From contig NZ_CP142208.1 in the NCBI RefSeq assembly GCF_036865545.1, positions 3,472,001 to 3,536,000 on the forward strand: DNA of 64,000 nucleotides, read 5' to 3'. The position numbers and the translations under genes are program-made. The notes below the pieces were generated by a model. The model had not been told where the DNA came from, ran no database searches, and saw nothing but the letters and a program-made list of their open reading frames with translations. This document shows, one piece after another, positions 28,616 to 38,469 of this stretch (the stretch's first letter is position 1; every line of letters begins with the position of its first letter). The DNA comes from Erwinia sp. E_sp_B01_1 (GTDB lineage: Bacteria; Pseudomonadota; Gammaproteobacteria; Enterobacterales; Enterobacteriaceae).

Positions 28616-29962
28616 TTAAACTACCCAGTGTGGCAGGCGAAGCGTCAGTTCCAGCCCGCCGTTTTTGCCATTCACAGCACTCACTTCACCCTGATGAGCA
28701 ATCAGCACTTTGCGGACGATGGATAACCCCAGTCCGTAGCCCTTACCCGACAGCGGTGAATTGACCCGGACAAAGGGATCAAAGATGCTGGAAAGCTTAC
28801 TGGCGTCCACACCAGGCCCCTGATCGGCCACGCTGAGGGTCAGCCAATCCTGCTCCTGCCGCAGATTTATAGTGACCCGCTGCCCCTGCAATGAGAAGCG
28901 CAGTGCATTACGGATCACATTTTCCACCGCCGAGCGGATCAGCTTGGCATCCCCTTTCACCGTATAATCCCCGGCCTTGTCAGCAAACAGCAGGATCTCC
29001 ACGCCTGGGATTTGCGCTTCATAGCGCGCATCGTTAGCTACAGCTTCCAACAGGCCCAGCAGATCGAAATACTGTTCGTCCTGCAAGCTCTCCTTCTCAG
29101 CGCGGGAGAGTGTCAACAGTTCACCAATCATCTTGTCCAGACGTCGCGCTTCTTCATCAATGCGATCCAGCGACTGCCCGACGGATTCTGGCGTCTGACG
29201 AGCCAGCCCGGTTGCCAGTTGCAGCCTGGCGAGAGGAGAACGCAGTTCATGCGAGACATCATGCAGCAACTCTTCTCGCGCCTTAACCAGCACAGACAGG
29301 CGTTCGACCATGGCATCAAAATCCTTTGCCACCACGGAGAGTTCATCGTGCCGGCGGCGCATCACAGGATAAAGCCGCACTGAGAGGTCGCCTTTCGAGA
29401 CGCGGGTAAAGCCGGCACGAAGCTGGCGCATCGGGCGCGTCAGATTCCAGGCAAGCAGCAGACTGAAAAGCAAACCGCCACCGCCAGCCATAAAGAGCAT
29501 GGGTTCCGGCACGTTCAGGAAGCTGCGGGGATGGCCCATTCTGCTGTCTTCACGCAGCCCCTGCACATCATAACGGAGCTGATACTGCTTGCCGTCTGCG
29601 CCGGTAACCCACTCAATCACTTCTTTCGGGAACTCACCGGGGCGCAGGTCACGACTTAAATCGCCACGAGGGATCTCCTGAGGAGGTTTTTGCATCATCT
29701 GTACAGAGAAGAAGCGCCGGTCGCTGTCTGACCAGTCAGCCATCATATCGTTGAGGGCGTCCAGCCCTCCACGTTGCAGCACCGATACGGCGGAGGTCAT
29801 TTGCAGATTAACGATACGCCGCGCTGCCAGGTTTTCCGGTGGTTCGTGATGTTTGCCGTAAAGAGAAAAGCTCAGCCAGAGCAGCTGGCTCATAAACAGA
29901 AAGGTAAGCCAGAAACCCAGTAAAATCTTCCAGAACAACAGCCCACGAAACCCGGCTTTCAT
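28616..29962 (-). CDS. Two-component sensor histidine kinase
   Basis: A 448-residue inner-membrane kinase. Transmembrane segments at about residues 10-33 and 155-174 enclose a periplasmic sensor region of about 120 residues. HAMP domain about 175-228, dimerisation/phosphoacceptor helix with His238 in LLHDVSHELRSPLARLQ, then the ATP-binding domain with the N box (ENVIRNALRFS), D box (VADQGPGVD) and G box (GKGYGLGLSIV). Its ATG overlaps the response-regulator stop codon by four bases (ATGA). Architecture resembles CpxA-type kinases, but the sensor region is unfamiliar, so the signal is unknown. Not present at this locus in E. coli. Confidence 0.88.
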   Translation of the reverse strand: MKAGFRGLLFWKILLGFWLTFLFMSQLLWLSFSLYGKHHEPPENLAARRIVNLQMTSAVSVLQRGGLDALNDMMADWSDSDRRFFSVQMMQKPPQEIPRGDLSRDLRPGEFPKEVIEWVTGADGKQYQLRYDVQGLREDSRMGHPRSFLNVPEPMLFMAGGGGLLFSLLLAWNLTRPMRQLRAGFTRVSKGDLSVRLYPVMRRRHDELSVVAKDFDAMVERLSVLVKAREELLHDVSHELRSPLARLQLATGLARQTPESVGQSLDRIDEEARRLDKMIGELLTLSRAEKESLQDEQYFDLLGLLEAVANDARYEAQIPGVEILLFADKAGDYTVKGDAKLIRSAVENVIRNALRFSLQGQRVTINLRQEQDWLTLSVADQGPGVDASKLSSIFDPFVRVNSPLSGKGYGLGLSIVRKVLIAHQGEVSAVNGKNGGLELTLRLPHWVV

Positions 29963-30639
29963 CGGATTCGGTAGCCTATGCTGCGCACGGTTTCGATATT
30001 GATCGTCTCGTTGGTTAAGGCCGCAAGCTTTTGCCGGATATTACTGATATGCACATCCACGCTGCGATCGTAAGCTTCACGAGGACGCCCCAACCCTTTT
30101 TCTGACAGTTCATCTTTGGAAACGACGCGTTCGGGCGAGCGTAACAGCAGATCGAGAAGATTGAATTCTGAAGCGGTTAAATCAAACGCCTCTTTTTTCC
30201 ATTCGCTGACGCGCGTGGCCGGGTTAAGCGTCAGTTCACCCCAGGTCGCCAGCTCTTTGCTCTCGATGACTACAGGTTGCTCTTCCACACGCCGCAGCAC
30301 GGCACGCAGCCTGGCGACCAGCTCACGCGGGTAGCAGGGCTTGGGCACATAGTCATCCGCGCCCATCTCCAGCCCGATCACCCGATCGATGTTATCGCCT
30401 TTGGCCGTGAGCATAATTACCGGTAAACGGCTGTTCTGCCGCACCTGGCGGAGCACATCAATGCCGCTCATATCGGGCAGCATAATATCCAGAATCATCG
30501 CGTTGTAGTCGCCGGACAGGGCGCCTTCGACCCCAGCCTTGCCGGTAAGAACCAGCGAGGCATCAAATCCTTCCGCTATCAGATACTGACTGAGCATGGT
30601 GCCCAGTTCGAGGTCATCGTCGACCAGTAAAATTTTCAT
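29959..30639 (-). CDS. OmpR-family response regulator
   Basis: A 226-residue response regulator. Receiver domain with the acidic pair DDD at 7-9, phosphoacceptor Asp51 (MILDIMLPD), Thr in MLTAKGD with the conserved Lys, and C-terminal winged-helix DNA-binding domain (FDLTASEFNLLDLLLRSPERVVSKDELSEKGLGR ... SVDVHISNIRQKL ... SIGYRIR). It resembles CpxR but is a separate system. First gene of a two-gene operon with the kinase. Confidence 0.9.
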   Translation of the reverse strand: MKILLVDDDLELGTMLSQYLIAEGFDASLVLTGKAGVEGALSGDYNAMILDIMLPDMSGIDVLRQVRQNSRLPVIMLTAKGDNIDRVIGLEMGADDYVPKPCYPRELVARLRAVLRRVEEQPVVIESKELATWGELTLNPATRVSEWKKEAFDLTASEFNLLDLLLRSPERVVSKDELSEKGLGRPREAYDRSVDVHISNIRQKLAALTNETINIETVRSIGYRIR

Positions 30640-30777
30640 GCTGCGTCTCTCAAAGAATCAGCCGCTATTTTCACCTGTTGGCAAAACAATAGCAGCAGGT
30701 TTTACCCAATCCTTACAGTGTATCAGCTTAAAAATAGCGCGGAGGAAATGGCGGGAAAGATAAGCTCTTGAAAGCGA

Positions 30778-30797
30778 GGGCCGAAAAGAATCGGCCC
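30778..30797 (-). terminator. Hairpin after cysM
   Basis: GGGCCG / CGGCCC 6-bp stem with an 8-base loop, 24 bases after the cysM stop on the minus strand; no T-run follows. Confidence 0.35.
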
Positions 30798-30821
30798 GAT
30801 GGAAGCGGCGTGCAGGCCAGA

Positions 30822-31700
30822 TTAATAAACCCCGGTGGATAAATAGCGATCGCCACGGTCGCAGATGATAGCCACAACGATGCTGCCTGGCTGTTCCTCT
30901 GCAATTCGCAGCGCACCGGCAACCGCACCACCAGAACTGACGCCGCAAAAGATCCCTTCACGTCTCGCCAGCAAGCGCATGGTTTGTTCAGCTTCCTGCT
31001 GCGACATGTCCATTACCCTGTCCACCAGTTCGGGCTGATAAATGCCCGGCATATAGGCCTCAGGCCAGCGGCGGATACCCGGGATACTGCTGCCTTCCGC
31101 CGGTTGCAGGCCGACAATCTCAACCTGCCTGTTCTGCTCTTTCAAAAAGCGCCCTACCCCGGTAATGGTGCCGGTGGTCCCCATGCTGGAGACGAAATGT
31201 GTCAGTCGTCCGGCAGACTGCTGCCAGATTTCCGGCCCGGTAGTGGTGTAATGGCCCAGCGGATTGTCGGGATTGTTGAACTGGTCCAGCACTTTCCCTT
31301 CGCCCCTGGCTTCCATCTCTTTCGCCAGATCGCGTGCGCCTTCCATTCCCAGTTCGCGGCTGATGAGAATTAACTCTGCACCATAGGCCTGCATTGCCGC
31401 CTGGCGTTCAACGCTCATGTTTTCCGGCATCAGCAGTTTCAGCGCATAGCCTTTCATCGCGGCGATCATCGCCAGCGCAATACCGGTGTTGCCGCTGGTC
31501 GCCTCTATCAGCACGTCGCCGGGAACAATGTCACCCCGCTGTTCAGCCCGTTGGATCATGGAGTAAGCCGCACGATCCTTTACCGAGCCAGCCGGATTGT
31601 TTCCTTCCAGCTTCAGCCAGATTTCGCTGCCATTATCTGGCGTCAGCCGCTGTAACTTAATCAGCGGCGTATTACCGATGGTATTTTCTAAAGTAGTCAC
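30822..31700 (-). CDS. cysM: Cysteine synthase B (O-acetylserine sulfhydrylase B)
   Basis: Cytosolic PLP enzyme, 292 residues (E. coli about 303), making cysteine from O-acetylserine and sulfide and able to use thiosulfate to form S-sulfocysteine. PLP Lys41 lies in NNPAGSVKDRAAY, followed by [11 protein letters not shown] and SMGTTGTITG; the Arg-rich GLQPAEGSSIPGIRRWP segment is typical of CysM and separates it from CysK. It lies downstream of cysA as in E. coli, but a terminator intervenes. Confidence 0.95.
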   Translation of the reverse strand: MTTLENTIGNTPLIKLQRLTPDNGSEIWLKLEGNNPAGSVKDRAAYSMIQRAEQRGDIVPGDVLIEATSGNTGIALAMIAAMKGYALKLLMPENMSVERQAAMQAYGAELILISRELGMEGARDLAKEMEARGEGKVLDQFNNPDNPLGHYTTTGPEIWQQSAGRLTHFVSSMGTTGTITGVGRFLKEQNRQVEIVGLQPAEGSSIPGIRRWPEAYMPGIYQPELVDRVMDMSQQEAEQTMRLLARREGIFCGVSSGGAVAGALRIAEEQPGSIVVAIICDRGDRYLSTGVY

Positions 31701-31735
31701 TGTGCGAGTCCCGGGAGGAAGCCAGAAAAGCAGGC

Positions 31736-31762
31736 AAAAAAAGGGTCAGGCTGACCTGACCC
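31736..31762 (-). terminator. Terminator between cysA and cysM
   Basis: On the minus strand GGGTCAGG-TCAG-CCTGACCC followed by TTTTTTT, 18 bases after the cysA stop and 36 bases before the cysM start. It should end or attenuate cysPTWA transcription before cysM. Confidence 0.85.
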
Positions 31763-31779
31763 TGCTTCAGAAGAAAATA

Positions 31780-32868
31780 TCAGGCGCTTTGGGCAAAGGC
31801 AACCTGCCGCAGCGGCGTGTCCCCTTTATAGAGGCGGGCCTGCTGCAGGCCAACAAACAGGGATTCACCGCGAACCGGAGCAACCTGGTCTCCTTCAACC
31901 ACCAGGGTGATCGGGTCGTGGCTCCAGCCTGCTGGCTGAGCAACCAGCTGCCAGTAGTGCCCACGAGGGCTGACTTCCACAACCTGAACCGGCAGCGGTG
32001 TTGCCAGGCTGCTCTGGCGGCTGACGTCGATTTCCCATGGACGCAGGAAAAGCTCAACGGCACCCTGATGCGCCGGGGTATATCCCAGCGGCCAGTGGTG
32101 CGCGCCCACGTGGAACTGTGAACCGTGGACTTCAGCATCAAAACGGTTCACTTCGCCAAGAAACTCCAGCACGAAGCGCGTAGCCGGATCGCGCCAGACT
32201 TCATCCGGCGTGCCTACCTGTTCAATATTCCCCTGGCTCATCACCACCACGCTGTCCGCCACTTCCATGGCTTCTTCCTGATCGTGCGTCACGAAAACGC
32301 TGGTGAATTTCAGCTCTTCATGCAGCTGACGCAGCCAGCGGCGCAACTCTTTACGTACCTGGGCATCCAGCGCGCCAAAAGGCTCATCCAGCAGCAGGAT
32401 TTGCGGCTCAACCGCCAGCGCACGGGCCAGCGCCACACGCTGTTTCTGACCGCCGGACAACTGGGCGGGGAAACGCGCGGCAAGGTGGCTCAGCTGCACC
32501 ATCTCCAGCAGTTTGGTGACCTTTTGTTTGATAGCCGCAGCAGAAGGACGTTCACGGCGTGGCAGCACGGTCAGACCAAAAGCGATGTTATCGAACACCG
32601 TCATATGACGGAACAGCGCGTAGTGCTGGAACACAAAACCAACCTGGCGATCGCGGGCATGCAACTGCGTCACATCTTTGCCGTGGAAGCTCAGGTTCCC
32701 GCTGCTCTGGCTTTCCAGCCCGGCAATAATACGCAGAAGCGTGGTTTTTCCCGAGCCGGAAGGCCCAAGCAGCGCCACCATCTGTCCGGAAGGGATATCC
32801 AGTGAAATATCGTTCAGGACCTTAGTCCGGCCGAAAGATTTGTTGATGCTGCTGATATCAATGCTCAT
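31780..32868 (-). CDS. cysA: Sulfate/thiosulfate ABC transporter ATP-binding protein
   Basis: Cytosolic ATPase of the sulfate/thiosulfate importer, 362 residues. Walker [10 protein letters not shown], signature LSGGQKQR, Walker [13 protein letters not shown]-loop VTHDQEEA; a C-terminal regulatory domain from about residue 240. Overlaps the end of cysW by 11 bases. Partners: CysT and CysW permeases with CysP. Expression in enterics depends on CysB and N-acetylserine. Confidence 0.97.
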   Translation of the reverse strand: MSIDISSINKSFGRTKVLNDISLDIPSGQMVALLGPSGSGKTTLLRIIAGLESQSSGNLSFHGKDVTQLHARDRQVGFVFQHYALFRHMTVFDNIAFGLTVLPRRERPSAAAIKQKVTKLLEMVQLSHLAARFPAQLSGGQKQRVALARALAVEPQILLLDEPFGALDAQVRKELRRWLRQLHEELKFTSVFVTHDQEEAMEVADSVVVMSQGNIEQVGTPDEVWRDPATRFVLEFLGEVNRFDAEVHGSQFHVGAHHWPLGYTPAHQGAVELFLRPWEIDVSRQSSLATPLPVQVVEVSPRGHYWQLVAQPAGWSHDPITLVVEGDQVAPVRGESLFVGLQQARLYKGDTPLRQVAFAQSA

Positions 32869-33733
32869 GGTTCCCCTCCTGTTGCAAACGCTTCTGCTGG
32901 TGCTCTAACCGCCACTGCAGCGCGCTTTTCAGAAACAGCGTGACTATTGCCATCAGGGTCAGCAGGCCGGCTGCGGTAAACGCGCCGACGGTGTTGTAAT
33001 CCTGATGCAGTAATTCGACTTGTAATGGCAGCGTGTAGGTCTCGCCGCGAATCGATCCCGATACCACCGAGACCGCACCAAACTCGCCAATGGCACGGGC
33101 GTTGGTCAGCACCAGCCCGTACAACAGCGCCCAGCGGATATTTGGCAGGGTGACACGCCAGAACATTTTCCAGCCTGAGGCACCCAGCAGCACCGCTGCT
33201 TCATCTTCATTGCTGCCCTGGCTCAGCATCACCGGCACCAGCTCGCGCACCACAAACGGACAGGTAACGAAGATGGTGACCATCGCCATGCCTGGCCAGG
33301 AGAACATCAGCTGGATGTTATGCGCATCCAGCCAGCCGCCTGCCGGGCCATTCACGCCCCAGAACAGCAGATACATCAGCCCTGCCACCACCGGCGACAC
33401 GGCAAAAGGAATATCGAACAGGGTCAGCAGCAGCTGACGGCCCGGGAACTCAAAACGCGTCACCAGCCAGGCCAGCAGCGTACCGAACACCAGGTTCACC
33501 GGCACGGTAATCAACGCCATCAGCACCGTCAGCCATATGGAGTGGAGCATATCGCCATCTTTCAGGTTGCTGAACATCGCCACAACACCGTTCTCTAAAG
33601 CGCTGGCGAAAATGGCGATCATTGGCACCACCAGCAGCCCGATGGAGATCGCTATCCCCAGGGCAATCAGCACCCATTTTCCCCAGTTGACGCGGCTGCG
33701 TCCGACACCGTTCAAAGTGGTTACATCAGCCAT
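32858..33733 (-). CDS. cysW: Sulfate/thiosulfate ABC permease CysW
   Basis: Inner-membrane permease subunit, 291 residues, about six helices. The EAA loop ([32 protein letters not shown]) contacts CysA. The start codon overlaps the cysT stop by one base. Forms the channel with CysT. Confidence 0.96.
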   Translation of the reverse strand: MADVTTLNGVGRSRVNWGKWVLIALGIAISIGLLVVPMIAIFASALENGVVAMFSNLKDGDMLHSIWLTVLMALITVPVNLVFGTLLAWLVTRFEFPGRQLLLTLFDIPFAVSPVVAGLMYLLFWGVNGPAGGWLDAHNIQLMFSWPGMAMVTIFVTCPFVVRELVPVMLSQGSNEDEAAVLLGASGWKMFWRVTLPNIRWALLYGLVLTNARAIGEFGAVSVVSGSIRGETYTLPLQVELLHQDYNTVGAFTAAGLLTLMAIVTLFLKSALQWRLEHQQKRLQQEGNHEH

Positions 33734-34566
33734 TAGTGACCTCCAATACGACGGCCAAAGCGGCTCTGTAGGGTGTTAATCGCAAACAGTAACAGCAGGG
33801 AAGCCGCTAAAATCACCGAGGCGATGGCACTGGCGGCGGGATAATCAAACTCCTGCAATTTCACAAAAATCATCAGCGAGGTCACTTCCGTTTTCCAGGC
33901 GATATTACCGGCAATGAAAATTACCGCGCCAAACTCGCCCAGACTACGGGTAAACGACAGTGCCGTGCCTGCCAGCAGAGCCGGAGCCACCTCTGGCAGC
34001 ACCACGCGACGGAAACTCTGCCACGGGCTGGCCCCCAGGGTTTTAGCCGCTTCTTCATATTCCGGCCCCAGCTCTTCAAGGACCGGCTGCACGGTGCGCA
34101 CTACAAACGGAATGCTGGTAAACGCCATGGCAACAGCAATGCCGAGCCAGGTGTAAGACACTTTGATATCAAACTGCGCCAGCCACTGACCATACCAGCC
34201 GTTGACTGAGAACAGACCAGCCAGCGTCAGGCCCGCTACGGCGGTCGGCAAAGCAAACGGCAGATCCATCAGTCCGTCTAACAGGGTGCGTCCGGGGAAA
34301 CGGTAACGGGTCAGGATCCACGCCATCAGCATGCCAAAAACGGCATTAAACAGAGAGGCCACACCGGCTGAAATCAGCGTCACTTTATAGGCTGCCATCA
34401 CCTGAGGGTTAGTCACCACTTCCCAGTACTGGCCCAGCGTCATCTGCGAGAGTTGCATCAGCAACGCACTGATCGGCAACAACAGGATCAGGCAGGTGAA
34501 AAACAGGCTGCTACCAAGACTGATACCAAAGCCGGGGAGCACGCGCTTACTTTTAGTGGCAAACAT
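33733..34566 (-). CDS. cysT: Sulfate/thiosulfate ABC permease CysT (CysU)
   Basis: Inner-membrane permease subunit, 277 residues. Six hydrophobic segments and the EAA loop (YEEAAKTLGASPWQSFRRVVLPEVAPALLAG). N-terminus [31 protein letters not shown] matches E. coli CysU. Start overlaps the cysP stop by one base, continuing the tightly packed operon. Confidence 0.96.
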   Translation of the reverse strand: MFATKSKRVLPGFGISLGSSLFFTCLILLLPISALLMQLSQMTLGQYWEVVTNPQVMAAYKVTLISAGVASLFNAVFGMLMAWILTRYRFPGRTLLDGLMDLPFALPTAVAGLTLAGLFSVNGWYGQWLAQFDIKVSYTWLGIAVAMAFTSIPFVVRTVQPVLEELGPEYEEAAKTLGASPWQSFRRVVLPEVAPALLAGTALSFTRSLGEFGAVIFIAGNIAWKTEVTSLMIFVKLQEFDYPAASAIASVILAASLLLLFAINTLQSRFGRRIGGH

Positions 34567-35582
34567 TACTGATGTCCTGCTGCTAACAATTTATCCAGCT
34601 CGCCACCGCTGGCAAACTGGGTTTTCATCACCTGCTCCCAGCCGCCAAAGGCATCTTCAACCCGGAACAGCTCGGTGGAAGGGAAACGGTCTTTCTGCTG
34701 CACCATCAGCTCAGGATTGTTCACCCGGTAGTAATACTGAGTAATAATTTTCTGCGCCTGTGGCGTATAGAGGTAATTCAGATAGGCTTTAGCCGCTTTT
34801 TCGGTGTCATTGGCCTGCACACTTTTGTCCACCCAGGTCACCGGAAATTCAGCCAGAATATTGGTTTTTGGCACCACAACTTCGTAGCCGTCTTTAGGGT
34901 ACTGATTACGGATGTTATTCACTTCAGATTCAAAGCTGATCAGCACGTCGCCCAGCCCACGCTCCACAAACGTGGTGGTGGCACCCCGCCCGCCGGTATC
35001 AAATACTTCGACGTTTTTCAGGAACTGAGTCATAAACTTTTCGGTTTTAGCCCGATCCTTGCCGTCCGCTTTATCCGCAGCGCCCCAGGCAGCCAGGTAG
35101 GTATAACGGCCATTGCCAGAGGTTTTCGGGTTAGGGAACACCAGCTTCACATCACTTCTGACCAGATCGCTCCAGTCGTGAATGTTCTTTGGATTACCCT
35201 TACGCACCAGGAAGCCCATAGTGGAATAGAATGGCGAGCTGTTATTGGGCAGTCGTTTTTGCCAGTCAGCCGGGATCAGATTGCCGCGATCGTGCAGAAT
35301 CTGCACGTCAGTCACCTGGTTATAAGTCACCACATCGGCTTTCAGACCCTGCAAGATGGCCAGCGCCTGCTTTGAAGAACCGGCATGCGACTGCTTAATG
35401 GTCAGCTTGTCGCCGTTGTTCTGCTCTGCCCACTGTTTCTCAAAAGGCGGATTCAGGGCGACAAACAGCTCGCGAGACACGTCGTAGGAGCTGTTCAGTA
35501 GCCCGGTAGCCTGGGCTGACCCGGCTACCAGCAACGAGAAAGCGGCACCGCTGATTATTTTTTTTACTGTCGGTAACGTCAT
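34566..35582 (-). CDS. cysP: Thiosulfate-binding periplasmic protein
   Basis: Periplasmic binding protein for thiosulfate and sulfate, 338 residues (E. coli 338). Signal peptide of 25 residues ending in SAQA, then [15 protein letters not shown]. Anion-site segments [42 protein letters not shown] and [12 protein letters not shown] are all conserved. First gene of cysPTWA; the upstream AT-rich region is where CysB acts in related bacteria. Confidence 0.97.
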   Translation of the reverse strand: MTLPTVKKIISGAAFSLLVAGSAQATGLLNSSYDVSRELFVALNPPFEKQWAEQNNGDKLTIKQSHAGSSKQALAILQGLKADVVTYNQVTDVQILHDRGNLIPADWQKRLPNNSSPFYSTMGFLVRKGNPKNIHDWSDLVRSDVKLVFPNPKTSGNGRYTYLAAWGAADKADGKDRAKTEKFMTQFLKNVEVFDTGGRGATTTFVERGLGDVLISFESEVNNIRNQYPKDGYEVVVPKTNILAEFPVTWVDKSVQANDTEKAAKAYLNYLYTPQAQKIITQYYYRVNNPELMVQQKDRFPSTELFRVEDAFGGWEQVMKTQFASGGELDKLLAAGHQ

Positions 35583-35908
35583 TTTGCACCCTGGATACAG
35601 CCCGGCTCGCGCCCTGAATTGTTCCCAGTTTATTTATAACCACACTAAAAGCAGTAACGGTTTTATATACCGTTTGGTGCTTTGGAAGTTTAAAACGCTA
35701 TAAGCGAATGGAATTGTTTATGCAGAAGGTGGGAAAGAGGACAGGCTGAGGTAGCCGCCCCAGATAAAAACAGTACCACACTGTTGTCAGGGCTCGGTAA
35801 ATCAGGCCCGGATACGTATCTTTCAGGGATAAGGGTCTGCCCGCTGGCAGGAACAGCGGGCACTCTTTAGCATCCCAACGCCATTAAATCGGCTGGCCCG
35901 ATGAAGCG
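35583..35908. promoter_or_regulatory. Region between xylR and cysP
   Basis: 326 bases with no gene. The part next to cysP (about 35600-35700) is AT-rich and must contain the cysP promoter and CysB-binding region; I cannot fix exact sites. At 35839-35861 a hairpin (GCCCGCTG / CAGCGGGC, 8 bp, no T-run) lies downstream of xylR. Confidence 0.5.
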
Positions 35909-37087
35909 TCAGTAAAGCGCTTCACCATACTTCTCCCGGTGCTCTTTAGGCGTCATATCGTAGTCTTTGCGAAACACCGAATAGAAATATTGGATCGAAG
36001 GATAGCCACACATCTGCGAAATTTCATTGACCGACAAAGAGCTGGAAATCAGTAAATTGCTGGCTCTCTCCAGCTTCTCGCTGTGAATTGCGTTATGGAT
36101 GGTCTGCCCGGTTTCATCTTTAAAGCGCTTCTCAAGATTTGAACGTGACATCCCCACCGCCTCGAGAACCTGCTCGACCTTGATGCCGCGACAGGCATGA
36201 TGCCGGATGTAATGCATAGCCTGAATCACTGAAGGATCACGCAGTGAACGAAAATCTGTTGAGCGCCGGGCCACCACTTTCACCGGTGGCACCAGGATAC
36301 GTTGCAGAGGCATAACCCGCTGATCCAGCACCTGATGCAGTAATTTTGCTGCACGGTATCCCATTTGCCGGGTGCCCTGTGCCACGGAAGATAGGGCTAC
36401 CCGTGATAAGTAGCGCGTTAACTCTTCATTATCAATGCCAATGATGCTGAGCTTATCCGGCACCGCAATGTCCAGATGCTCACAGACCTGCAAAAGATGG
36501 CGGGCGCGGGCGTCGGTGACGGCGATAATCCCGGTCTGATGCGGCAGCGTCTGCACCCAGTCTGCCAGACGGTTCTGCGCGTACTGCCAGTTTTCCGGCG
36601 CCGTCTCCAGCCCCTGATAGACCACGCCCTGATACTGCTCTGCCGACACCAGTTGCCGGAAAGCCTGTTCACGCTCCTGCGCCCAGCGTTTTCCTCCTTC
36701 CGGTGGCAGACCATAAAAGGCAAAGCGGTTCAGCCCTTTTTCCTTGAGGTGCAAAAAGGCCGCTTCAACCAGCGCATGGTTATCGGTGGCAATGTAATGC
36801 ACCCCAGGATAATCATGACTGTTGAGGTAAGAGCCGCCGACGCCCACTATCGGCACCGTGACGTGACTCAGTGATTGTTCAATTTCACCGTCATCGAAAT
36901 CAGCAATAACGCCGTCGCCCAGTGAATTTTTAATGTTATCAATCCGGCAGCGGAAATCGTCCTCAATAAAAATATCCCAGTCACACTGCGAGGCCTGGAG
37001 GTATTCCCCCACCCCTTCCACCACCTGACGGTCATAAACTTTGTTGGCATTGAACAACAACGTGATGCGGTAACGTTTGCCGGACAT
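35909..37087 (-). CDS. xylR: Xylose operon activator XylR
   Basis: 392 residues, the same length as E. coli XylR when started at ATG 37087 (MSGKRYRITLLFNANKVYDRQVVEGVGEYLQ). N-terminal LacI-like periplasmic-fold domain (residues 1-270) binds D-xylose. The C-terminal AraC-type domain (about 285-392) has two helix-turn-helix motifs, near VEQVLEAVGMSRSNLEKRF and VNEISQMCGYPSIQYFYSVFRKDYDMTPKEHR. Bound to xylose it activates xylAB and xylFGH. It lies 197 bases downstream of xylH, as in the E. coli xylFGHR order. Confidence 0.97.
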   Translation of the reverse strand: MSGKRYRITLLFNANKVYDRQVVEGVGEYLQASQCDWDIFIEDDFRCRIDNIKNSLGDGVIADFDDGEIEQSLSHVTVPIVGVGGSYLNSHDYPGVHYIATDNHALVEAAFLHLKEKGLNRFAFYGLPPEGGKRWAQEREQAFRQLVSAEQYQGVVYQGLETAPENWQYAQNRLADWVQTLPHQTGIIAVTDARARHLLQVCEHLDIAVPDKLSIIGIDNEELTRYLSRVALSSVAQGTRQMGYRAAKLLHQVLDQRVMPLQRILVPPVKVVARRSTDFRSLRDPSVIQAMHYIRHHACRGIKVEQVLEAVGMSRSNLEKRFKDETGQTIHNAIHSEKLERASNLLISSSLSVNEISQMCGYPSIQYFYSVFRKDYDMTPKEHREKYGEALY

Positions 37088-37110
37088 AGAGGATCCCCTG
37101 AAATGACACT

Positions 37111-37141
37111 GCTCTCCTGATAGCACAGCCGTCAGGAGAGC
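37111..37141 (-). promoter_or_regulatory. Perfect hairpin between xylH and xylR
   Basis: GCTCTCCTGA / TCAGGAGAGC, a 10-bp perfect stem with an 11-base loop, in the leader of xylR 24 bases before its start codon. No T-run follows. Could protect the upstream mRNA end, attenuate xylR expression, or be a dyad operator. Confidence 0.5.
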
Positions 37142-37284
37142 AGGAAAAATAGAGCTGATTCTGTGATATGGCGCTTAACCTGCTGAGATACCGGGCCTGC
37201 TTCGTGTGTTACGCCCCGGCCGCTGCGCCTGAAAATCGCCAGCCTTCGCCTCCGTTAAGCCTCAGCCTTTGCGGTCTTCACGCC

Positions 37285-38469
37285 TCAGCTTCTGCGTCTG
37301 GTTGCCGAGTCCATCCATACTGCCAGCAGCAGGATCCCGCCCTTAACGATGTATTGCCAGAAAGTGGGCACATCCAGCATGCTCATGCCGTTATCCAGCG
37401 AAGCCATGATAAAGGCTCCCATTACCGCCCCCGCTACCCGGCCTGTTCCGCCCGCAAGGCTGGTACCGCCAATAACACAAGCGGCAATAGCATCCAGCTC
37501 AGCAATATTGCCCGCAGAAGGGGATCCTGCGCCTAATCTTGAACTGAGGATCAAACCCGCAATCGCCACCATCAGGCCGTTGATGGCAAATACTGCCAGC
37601 TTAGTCCGCTCCACGTTTACGCCAGAGAGGCGTGCCGCATCGATGTTGCCGCCGATGGCGTAAATGCGCCGGCCAAAAGCGGTGCGGGAAGCCATAAAAA
37701 TACCGGCAAGCATCAGCGCCGTCAGCACCAGCACCGGCGTTGGCACACCACGATAATCGTTCAGCAGGTATACCGCCCCCAGCACCAGCACCGCCGTGAT
37801 GCTTTGCCGCACCACATCACCGCCAGCCCTGGCCACCGGCAGGCCCAGCTCCGCACGACGGGCACGGCGCTTCCATTGCCAGCCAATAAATACCATCAGC
37901 CCCACAGCCCCCAGGGTAAATCCGGCGCTGCCAGGCAGGTAACTTTGCCCGATCAGCGACATTGAGCTGCTGGTGGGCGCCACGGTGGTGCCATTAGTGA
38001 TGCCAATTAAAATGCCACGAAAGGCCAGCATGCCTGCCAGGGTAACAATAAACGAAGGCACCTTGCGATAGGCAACCCACCATCCGTTCCAGGCCCCCAA
38101 CAGCAGACCGCCCAGCAGGGTAACCACAATAGTCAGAGGCAAAGGCCAGCCAAGCCAGACATCAAAAATTGCCGCTGCGCCGCCCAGCAGCCCCATCATT
38201 GAGCCCACCGAGAGATCGATCTCCGCAGAGATAATGACAAACACCATACCCACGGCCAGAATGCCGGTGATGGAAGTCTGCCTCAGCAGGTTGGAGATAT
38301 TGCGTGGGCTGAGGTAAGCCCCTTCGGTACTGAAGGTGAAAAAGAGCATGATCACCAGGATGGCAGCAAGCATCACCAGCATTTGCAGGTTGAATGATTC
38401 GCCAGAAAACCGCTTCTTAACAGGCCCGGGCGGGGATAAACTTATTTCAGACTGCGAGTTTTTAAGCAT
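37285..38469 (-). CDS. xylH: D-xylose ABC transporter permease
   Basis: Inner-membrane permease, about 394 residues with roughly ten hydrophobic segments. I take ATG 38469 (MLKNSQ) rather than the GTG three codons earlier, because AAGGAG then lies 8 bases upstream and the gene overlaps xylG by the 8-base ATGCTTAA. Conserved sequence: [96 protein letters not shown]. Works with XylG and XylF. Confidence 0.96.
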   Translation of the reverse strand: MLKNSQSEISLSPPGPVKKRFSGESFNLQMLVMLAAILVIMLFFTFSTEGAYLSPRNISNLLRQTSITGILAVGMVFVIISAEIDLSVGSMMGLLGGAAAIFDVWLGWPLPLTIVVTLLGGLLLGAWNGWWVAYRKVPSFIVTLAGMLAFRGILIGITNGTTVAPTSSSMSLIGQSYLPGSAGFTLGAVGLMVFIGWQWKRRARRAELGLPVARAGGDVVRQSITAVLVLGAVYLLNDYRGVPTPVLVLTALMLAGIFMASRTAFGRRIYAIGGNIDAARLSGVNVERTKLAVFAINGLMVAIAGLILSSRLGAGSPSAGNIAELDAIAACVIGGTSLAGGTGRVAGAVMGAFIMASLDNGMSMLDVPTFWQYIVKGGILLLAVWMDSATRRRS

